From an uncultured beta proteobacterium (lineage in GTDB: Bacteria; Pseudomonadota; Gammaproteobacteria; Burkholderiales; Burkholderiaceae_C): DNA of 9,024 nt. The stretch lies in the NCBI GenBank assembly GCA_903840825.1, contig CAIMHL010000653.1, forward strand, positions 1 through 9,024. Reading direction: 5' to 3'. This document shows, piece after piece, positions 4,948 through 9,024 of the stretch. The position numbers and the translations under genes are program-made. Each line of letters begins with the position of its first letter. The stretch's first letter is position 1. The notes beneath the pieces are model-generated. The model saw only the letters and a list, made by a program, of their open reading frames with translations, searched no databases and was not told the origin of the DNA.

Positions 4948-7374
4948 ATGGCATCAACATGGTCGGCACTAAAAATAGAGTTGCTTGAGACGGGACAAAA
5001 CTCAGGTACATGGGGCACGTTAACCAACGTCAATTTGGGTGATGCTGTTTTGGGCGAGGCTATTACTGGTTCCGCCACGGTAGATTTTCCAACGGACGCA
5101 GATGTAACGGTCACATTAACGGACTCTGCAACCTCCCAATCAGCCAGAAACCTGCGTTTAAATATTACAGAAAGCTCCACAGGCGTCGGTTCGGTGCGTA
5201 GCCTGATACTGGGTTCTGGTTGCCAGATTGAAAAGTTTTACCTCATCAATAACACAGGCACTGGGGCCAAGACAGTCAAAAACACTACAGGTACGGGCAT
5301 CTCGGTCCCCGCGGGCAAGGCAACGCTGGTCTACAACAACGGCACAAATGTGGTTGATGCGGCCACGTACTTCACCTCTTTGACCCTGGGTTCTGCCCTC
5401 CCTGTGGCATCTGGCGGCACAGGGCTTACAGCAGGCACATCAGGCGGCGTCTTGGCTTTTACAGCCACAGGCACATTGGCATCATCCACTGCACTTGCGG
5501 CAAGCGCGTTGGTCATCGGCGGCGGGGCTGGTGCGGCTCCAAGCACCACAACCACTGGCACCGGTGTAGTCACCGCCCTCGGGGTCAACGTAGGCACTGC
5601 CGGGGCGTTTGTCGTCAACGGTGGGGCATTGGGAAGCCCAGCCAGCGTGGGAACCATGCCAGCATTTACGCTTGGCGGCACAGTCTCAGGCGGCGGCAAT
5701 CAAATCAACAACGTAGTGATTGGCGCATCCACTCCGCTGGCTGGTTCATTCACAACCCTCACCGCATCGTCCACGGCTACGCTCAACACACTTGTCTCAA
5801 GCGGTGCAACGCTGACCGGAGGGACAATTAATGGCATGACTGTCGGGGCTACGACTGCGAGTTCGGGCGCGTTTACCTCACTCACCGCATCCACAACCCT
5901 TGGCGTGACGGGTGTCTCCACCCTCACCGCTGGTGCTATTGTGCAAGGCTTGACCGTGGGCCTTGGTGCTGGTGCTGTGGCTAGCAACACTGCGGTTGGT
6001 GTGAGTGCTTTAGCGGCTAATACGACTGGTTCATTAAACACCGCCATTGGCTATCAAGCCTTGGATGCAAATACGACTGGTATTACTAACACTGCCGTGG
6101 GTGAAGGTTCTTTGGGCGCTAACATCACCGCCAATAACAATACGGCTGTTGGTCGATTAACGGCGGCACTAAATACTACTGGAGAAAGCCTTTCGGTATT
6201 TGGTTCAGGAGCGTTATACGCTAACACTACAGGTAGTTACAACACCGCAGTAGGCAAAGACGCTCTTGTATCCAACACCACAGCCTCAAACAACACCGCT
6301 GTCGGTTATCAGGCGGGGTATAGTAATACCACGGGGGCATCTAACGTATATGTCGGAACCCTAGCGGGTAAAGATGCAACATCAAACAGCAATGTATTTG
6401 TTGGTAAAGACGCTGGCTTAACCGTATCAAGCGGTGGCGGGAATACTTATATTGGCTTTGGCTCAGGCCCTAATGTTTCTGCGGGTACTGGAACAACAAA
6501 CGCAATGGTTGGGTATCTGTCAGGTAATAAATTAACTACAGGTAGTAATAATACCTCTTTAGGGGGTGAAGCCCTATTCTCCAACACCACAGCCTCAAAC
6601 AACACTGCTGTGGGTTATCAGGCGGGGTATACGAATCAGACGGGTATACAAAACACGTTTTTAGGTACAGGCGCTGGCTACACAAATAATAATAATTACA
6701 ATGTATTTATTGGTACGGATACTGGGAGGTTTTCAACTGGGACATTGAATAATTTTGTTGGTTATAACTCTGGTTACAACATGACCACGGGTTCAAAGAA
6801 CACCATCCTTGGCAATTACGCAGGTAATACTCCTTTAGACATTCGTACATTAAACAACTACATCGTGCTGTCTGATGGGGATGGGAATCTGCTTATCTCC
6901 GCCGCAAACAACCAGACAGTTGCACTTCAAGGTGCAGTACCAAACGCAGGCACAGGCATCACCTTCCCCGCAACTCAATCCGCATCATCAAACGCCAACA
7001 CGCTGGATGATTATGAGGAGGGGACTTTTACTCCGACTTGGACACCATCAACATCAGGAACAATCACTCTATATACTGCTTACCAAAATTTGGGGTACAC
7101 AAAAGTTGGGCGTGTGGTTACGATAACTGGCGCAAATACTATATTAAGTGTTTCTTCTCCAATTGGAACTTCTGTAAATATTACTGGATTGCCATTTGCC
7201 GTTGGCTCTGCATTTAGTTGTACAAGTGGAACTGTAGCATTAGACCTTAATACAAAAACTGGAGTAGGAATAAGAGCTAGTAATACAGCATCCTCCATTG
7301 ACTTCTATGTTAATGCTTCTACTCTCGGCACAAACTCAGACTATGCGTTTTCATTTTCTTACATCACAGATTAA
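4948..7374 (+). CDS. Large tail fibre with adhesin-like repeats and receptor-binding tip
   Basis: 808 residues; the ATG is six bases after AGGGG (4937-4941). N-terminal part, about 1-140: MASTWSALKIELLETGQNSG, then TWGTLTNVNLGDAV and a beta region, a pattern I recall as the virion-anchoring end of many environmental phage fibres. About 140-345: a Gly/Ala/Thr-rich linker with LPVASGGTGLTAGT and GASTPLAGSFTTLTAS, typical of phage stalks. Residues 347-626: 17 repeats of roughly 16-17 residues with the core NTAVGxxALxxNTTG, like the head repeats of trimeric autotransporter adhesins (YadA/Hep_Hag type), probably trimeric. About 627-686: VLSDGDGNLLIS and a short linker. Residues 687-808: DDYEEGTFTPTWTPS..., then YTKVGRVVTITG, a C-terminal beta domain I know from phage fibre tips. 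Host receptor binding is therefore likely. The 3' part is AT-rich compared with the 5' part. No chaperone-cleavage motif is evident. Confidence 0.88.
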   Translation: MASTWSALKIELLETGQNSGTWGTLTNVNLGDAVLGEAITGSATVDFPTDADVTVTLTDSATSQSARNLRLNITESSTGVGSVRSLILGSGCQIEKFYLINNTGTGAKTVKNTTGTGISVPAGKATLVYNNGTNVVDAATYFTSLTLGSALPVASGGTGLTAGTSGGVLAFTATGTLASSTALAASALVIGGGAGAAPSTTTTGTGVVTALGVNVGTAGAFVVNGGALGSPASVGTMPAFTLGGTVSGGGNQINNVVIGASTPLAGSFTTLTASSTATLNTLVSSGATLTGGTINGMTVGATTASSGAFTSLTASTTLGVTGVSTLTAGAIVQGLTVGLGAGAVASNTAVGVSALAANTTGSLNTAIGYQALDANTTGITNTAVGEGSLGANITANNNTAVGRLTAALNTTGESLSVFGSGALYANTTGSYNTAVGKDALVSNTTASNNTAVGYQAGYSNTTGASNVYVGTLAGKDATSNSNVFVGKDAGLTVSSGGGNTYIGFGSGPNVSAGTGTTNAMVGYLSGNKLTTGSNNTSLGGEALFSNTTASNNTAVGYQAGYTNQTGIQNTFLGTGAGYTNNNNYNVFIGTDTGRFSTGTLNNFVGYNSGYNMTTGSKNTILGNYAGNTPLDIRTLNNYIVLSDGDGNLLISAANNQTVALQGAVPNAGTGITFPATQSASSNANTLDDYEEGTFTPTWTPSTSGTITLYTAYQNLGYTKVGRVVTITGANTILSVSSPIGTSVNITGLPFAVGSAFSCTSGTVALDLNTKTGVGIRASNTASSIDFYVNASTLGTNSDYAFSFSYITD
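6271..6321 (+). repeat. 51-bp near-identical repeat, copy 1
   Basis: This 51-bp block, which encodes SNTTASNNTAVGYQAGY, recurs at 6580-6630 with 49 of 51 bases the same (differences at block positions 27 and 33, both silent). The other adhesin-type repeats in this gene are far more diverged at DNA level, so this pair looks recent. The copies are 309 bp (103 codons) apart, in frame. Confidence 0.9.
6580..6630 (+). repeat. 51-bp near-identical repeat, copy 2
   Basis: This is the second copy of the block at 6271-6321. Homologous recombination between the two would delete or add 309 bp, in frame, shortening or lengthening the repeat region by 103 residues. Confidence 0.9.
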
Positions 7375-7419
7375 CTAGCATGAATTTGCTAATTGGACAC
7401 TTAACTTAAAAGGAACATC
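7375..7419 (+). other. AT-rich gap between fibre and next gene
   Basis: This 45-bp gap is the longest in the window between complete genes. It holds TAGCA (7376-7380) and TGCTA (7387-7391), a 5-bp inverted repeat with a six-base loop, too weak and too short of a T-tract to call a terminator. AAGGAA (7410-7415) lies four bases before the ATG at 7420 and serves as the SD site. I see no clear promoter. Confidence 0.5.
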
Positions 7420-7671
7420 ATGTCACTCACCAAAACCACAGTCGTTGACCAAATTACAGTCACCGAGAACGGCATCATCCTCTATCGTGAAGCAACACGC
7501 ATCATGGAAGATGGCGTCCAACTGAGCCAAACCTACCATCGTTCAAGCCTGACGCCGGGGCAGGACTTGACAGGCGTACCCGCCAATGTAGTTGCTCATT
7601 GCAACACGGCATGGACAGCGGATGTGGTTGCGGCATATCAAGCAGCACAAACCGAAAGGGCAACAGCATGA
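7420..7671 (+). CDS. Small conserved phage protein after the fibre gene
   Basis: 83 residues, with AAGGAA four bases ahead of the ATG. The start MSLTKTTVVDQITVTENGII followed by LYREATRIMEDGVQLSQTYH and RSSLTPGQDLTGVPANVVAH is a pattern I recognise from a widespread small protein found next to tail-fibre genes in environmental phages, always with no known function. It looks beta-rich at the N-terminal half and helical at the C-terminal end (WTADVVAAYQAAQTERATA). There are no membrane segments. A fibre accessory or assembly factor is possible from location only. The stop overlaps the start of the next gene as ATGA (7668-7671). Confidence 0.82.
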   Translation: MSLTKTTVVDQITVTENGIILYREATRIMEDGVQLSQTYHRSSLTPGQDLTGVPANVVAHCNTAWTADVVAAYQAAQTERATA

Positions 7672-7988
7672 CAACCTTCACCACCACTATCACCTCGATG
7701 TACACCTTGAACACCCCCTCACCAGACTATGTGGTCAACGCAATCTGGCAAGTCACAGGCGTAGACGGCAGCAACACCGCCAGCATCGGCGGCAACACCA
7801 CCTTCAGTTCTGCTGACCAAGAAGGGCCAGTGACCCCCTACGCCAGCTTGACTCAAGCACAGGTCATTGGCTGGATTCCTGAGTCGGCCATCACCAGCGC
7901 ACAAGCCTGTGTGCAGGGCCAGATTGACTCAATGATCACCCCACCTGTCAGCCCCGCCAACACCGCACTGCCTTGGAGCCAAGCATGA
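7668..7988 (+). CDS. Small conserved phage protein, coupled (possibly DUF7936-like)
   Basis: 106 residues. I choose the ATG at 7668, inside an ATGA overlap with the preceding stop and seven bases after AAAGGG (7655-7660), over the in-frame ATG upstream at 7599, which lies inside the previous gene. The chain has a beta-rich N-terminal two thirds (MTTFTTTITSMYTLNTPSPD, then VNAIWQVTGVDGSNTASIGG) and a helical end (SLTQAQVIGWIPESAITSAQ, then VQGQIDSMITPPVSP), with the C-terminus LPWSQA. The TPYASLTQAQVIGW word and the PPV...LPW ending recur in small phage proteins that I recall as a domain of unknown function (perhaps DUF7936; name uncertain). The role is unknown. It is followed by another ATGA overlap (7985-7988). 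Confidence 0.82.
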   Translation: MTTFTTTITSMYTLNTPSPDYVVNAIWQVTGVDGSNTASIGGNTTFSSADQEGPVTPYASLTQAQVIGWIPESAITSAQACVQGQIDSMITPPVSPANTALPWSQA

Positions 7989-8131
7989 ACTTAGAACTCG
8001 ACGTAAACGAAATCAACTTTGTCCTCCAGACGCTGGGGCAGTTGCCATCAAGCAGCGGATGCTGGCCTCTGATCGTCAAAATCAAAGAGCAGGCCGAAGC
8101 GCAAGTACCGAAAGCAAAAGATGAACCTTGA
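7985..8131 (+). CDS. Very small helical phage protein
   Basis: 48 residues: MNLELDVNEINFVLQTLGQL, then PSSSGCWPLIVKIKEQAEAQ, then VPKAKDEP. It starts in an ATGA overlap, and GGAG (7975-7978) lies six bases ahead of the ATG, both strong signs of a real gene despite its length. The amphipathic N-terminal helix (LDVNEINFVLQTLGQLP) and a second helix (PLIVKIKEQAEAQV) resemble small phage proteins that I recall with the start 'ELDVNEVN.VL..LG..P', of unknown function. No membrane segment is present, so it is not part of the following membrane-protein run, though it overlaps the next gene by 11 bp. Confidence 0.65.
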   Translation: MNLELDVNEINFVLQTLGQLPSSSGCWPLIVKIKEQAEAQVPKAKDEP

Positions 8132-8285
8132 AGCACAATTCACAAGCCATGAAGCGGTCTGCGCCGAACGATACGCGCAGATAAATGCACGATTAAAACG
8201 ACTTGAAGGCGTGATTATGAAGACCGCCGGGGTGCTTATCGTCTCAATGTCAGCTATCGTTTATGCGTCACTCACATTCCGTTGA
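8121..8285 (+). CDS. Small single-TM protein (XhlA-like holin accessory candidate)
   Basis: 54 residues: MNLEAQFTSHEAVCAERYAQ, then INARLKRLEGVIMKTAGVLI, then VSMSAIVYASLTFR. Residues 5-31 look helical and charged (HEAVCAERYAQINARLKRLE), and residues 33-52 form a hydrophobic stretch ending in a short basic tail. A soluble helix followed by one C-terminal membrane segment is the layout of phage XhlA-like holin accessory proteins, and the 'HE..CAERY..I..RL.RLE' start is familiar to me from phage lysis regions. The SD site is weak; coupling with the upstream gene (11-bp overlap) probably drives its translation. A lysis accessory role is inferred. Confidence 0.62.
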   Translation: MNLEAQFTSHEAVCAERYAQINARLKRLEGVIMKTAGVLIVSMSAIVYASLTFR

Positions 8286-8287
8286 TC

Positions 8288-8434
8288 ATGGAATTTCTAG
8301 AAGCACTGGCAAAGGGTTGGCCCATGCTGCTGGCGCTGATAACGCTCATCATCGTGCTGGCGAAGATGGACATAAAAATTGCCGTGCTGGAAGAAAAGGT
8401 CAAGAGCCTGTTTGAGATTTGGAATAAAAAATGA
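8288..8434 (+). CDS. Small single-TM phage protein in the lysis cassette
   Basis: 48 residues: MEFLEALAKGWPMLLALITL, then IIVLAKMDIKIAVLEEKVKS, then LFEIWNKK. Residues about 11-26 form one hydrophobic membrane segment, followed by an amphipathic, charged helix (MDIKIAVLEEKVKSLFEIW), the mirror image of the layout in the preceding 54-residue protein. No SD site is clear ahead of the ATG, only two bases after the upstream stop, so translation is probably coupled. The order of segments, size and place suggest a holin, a holin partner or an antiholin. I recall similar small membrane proteins beside holin genes in phages but know no assigned function. The stop overlaps the next start as ATGA (8431-8434). 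Confidence 0.62.
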   Translation: MEFLEALAKGWPMLLALITLIIVLAKMDIKIAVLEEKVKSLFEIWNKK

Positions 8435-8655
8435 GAGCCAAACTTACTTTTGCCGTAACGCTCATGGTGAGCCTGACCCTATGCATTGTTGTCCTGTCAA
8501 TGTCCGGTGTAATGCTGCTTGGACTGTTTGACGAGAAGGTGGACAACAATAAAATTTTTGAGTTGGTTGGCCCTGCGTTTCAAACCATCGTCGGTGGCTT
8601 TATTGGCCTACTTGCTGGCGTCAAACTGTCCCATGAGGAAGAAAAGAAATGCTGA
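8431..8655 (+). CDS. Two-TM holin-like membrane protein
   Basis: 74 residues, starting in an ATGA overlap; GGAA (8421-8424) lies six bases ahead. Residues about 5-32 (LTFAVTLMVSLTLCIVVLSM, extending to GVMLLGLF) form a long first membrane segment. A short polar stretch (DEKVDNNKIFELVGP) follows, then residues about 50-66 (FQTIVGGFIGLLAGVKL) as a second segment with a small-residue GxxxG-like face, and a charged end (SHEEEKKC). Two membrane helices of this size next to other small membrane proteins is typical of class II holins, which open the inner membrane at lysis. The 'GLFD..VDNN.IFE..GPAFQTIVG' middle recurs in phage proteins I recall without assigned function. The holin call is plausible, not proven. 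Confidence 0.72.
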   Translation: MRAKLTFAVTLMVSLTLCIVVLSMSGVMLLGLFDEKVDNNKIFELVGPAFQTIVGGFIGLLAGVKLSHEEEKKC

Positions 8656-9024
8656 CCCTACTCTCAACCCTGATCTCCTTTCTTGCCGGGGGCCTGCCCA
8701 AGCTGCTTGGCTTTTTTCAAGACCGTGCCGACAAGAAGCATGAGATGGCAATGGCCCAGTTGCAGATTGAGCGTGAGCTTGAGCTACGCAAAGCTGGCTT
8801 TGAGGCCCAGCAGCGGGTGGAGGAGATCAAGGTAGAGGGTCAGGCCATTGAGGCAGAGGCGTCAGAACGAGCAGCCCTGTACGCCCACGACATCGCCATA
8901 GGTCAAGGAGCCAGCCAGTGGATGGTCAACCTGCGCTCCGGTGTGCGCCCGATACTGACCTATGGGTTCTTCGCCCTGTTTGCGTTTGTTGAGATCGGCG
9001 GCTTTGTTTATGCATGGCATCGGG
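8649..9024 (+). CDS. Holin-like membrane protein, 3-TM GTA-holin type (incomplete)
   Basis: At least 125 residues, cut off by the window edge. The ATG overlaps the upstream gene by 7 bp; GAGGAA (8635-8640) lies eight bases ahead and is a strong SD site. Residues 2-23 (LTLLSTLISFLAGGLPKLLGFF) are hydrophobic, then about 24-88 form a long charged helix (DKKHEMAMAQLQIERELELR, then KAGFEAQQRVEEIKVEGQAI and EAEASERAALYAHD), then a second hydrophobic segment at about 103-122 after NLRSGVRPILTYG. The combination of a short N-terminal membrane segment, a long charged coiled-coil-like helix and a 'RSxVRPIxTY' motif before the next segment matches the holin family known from gene-transfer-agent and phage lysis regions (GTA_holin_3TM type). 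The third segment and the stop must lie beyond 9024. Confidence 0.72.
   Translation, partial: MLTLLSTLISFLAGGLPKLLGFFQDRADKKHEMAMAQLQIERELELRKAGFEAQQRVEEIKVEGQAIEAEASERAALYAHDIAIGQGASQWMVNLRSGVRPILTYGFFALFAFVEIGGFVYAWHR

Larger units (their letters stand above)
5986..6825 (+). repeat. Seventeen degenerate adhesin-type repeats in the fibre
   Basis: Counted by the recurring xTxxG turn (NTAVG, NTAIG, SVFG, NVYVG, NVFVG, NTYIG, NAMVG, NTSLG, NTFLG, NVFIG, NNFVG, NTILG and copies), 17 units lie in residues 347-626, mostly 16-18 residues apart. The first seven and the thirteenth are nearest the NTAVG consensus; the others drift, with NNNNYN and SGGGN variants near the third quarter. Confidence 0.85.

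Noticed and set aside
5331..6047. Two long open frames on the minus strand (122 and 115 residues) opposite the tail fibre
   Set aside because: They mirror the Gly/Ala/Thr-rich, GC-rich codons of the fibre, have Val/Pro/Ala-rich translations with no motifs and no good SD site, and abut at 5699/5700 only by chance.
7376..7391. 5-bp inverted repeat after the fibre gene considered as a terminator
   Set aside because: The stem is too short, AT-rich and without a following T-run. Downstream genes look like part of the same late operon.

Overview
The window is a piece of a tailed double-stranded DNA phage or prophage (Caudoviricetes). It covers the late structural region and runs into the start of the lysis region. 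Every gene I can support is on the + strand, with ATGA, TAATG or few-base junctions and Shine-Dalgarno (SD) sites in most gaps. There are no housekeeping genes, tRNAs, transposases, integrase or CRISPR repeats. Several products resemble, from memory, families common in environmental phages from aquatic metagenomes that infect Proteobacteria. The host and the resemblances are inferences; no search was run. Base composition is moderately GC-rich for most of the window and becomes clearly AT-richer toward the 3' end of the large tail-fibre gene.

Layout. 1-82: tail end of an unseen upstream gene (perhaps the capsid gene) and a ribosome binding site. 83-871: two small beta-rich, Ser/Thr/Ala/Gly-rich proteins, probably on the virion surface. 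871-1757: three small, very basic proteins; the first resembles a conserved phage family of unknown function, and the other two are Met/Gly/Lys-rich low-complexity proteins. 1758-3431: the neck module, with two adaptor-like proteins of about 220 residues on either side of a 116-residue cysteine-knuckle protein. 3428-4155: two small conserved phage proteins, the second probably structural. 4165-4938: a protein built almost wholly on a 22-residue repeat. 4948-7374: an 808-residue tail fibre with a phage N-terminal anchor, a middle of 17 adhesin-like repeats and a probable receptor-binding tip. 7420-8131: three small conserved phage proteins in a coupled chain. 8121-9024: four consecutive overlapping or abutting membrane-protein genes that look like a holin-type lysis cassette; the last runs off the window.

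How the genes fit together. The order (capsid surface proteins, neck adaptors, tail proteins, fibre, holin-like proteins) is that of a late operon read rightward. No tape-measure or tail-sheath gene lies between the neck and fibre genes, which mildly favours a short-tailed (podovirus-like) particle, though such genes could lie outside. The most notable features are the two repeat-built proteins, the composition change at the fibre tip, the cluster of basic proteins and the run of four small membrane proteins, three of whose neighbours are under 60 codons and easy to miss.
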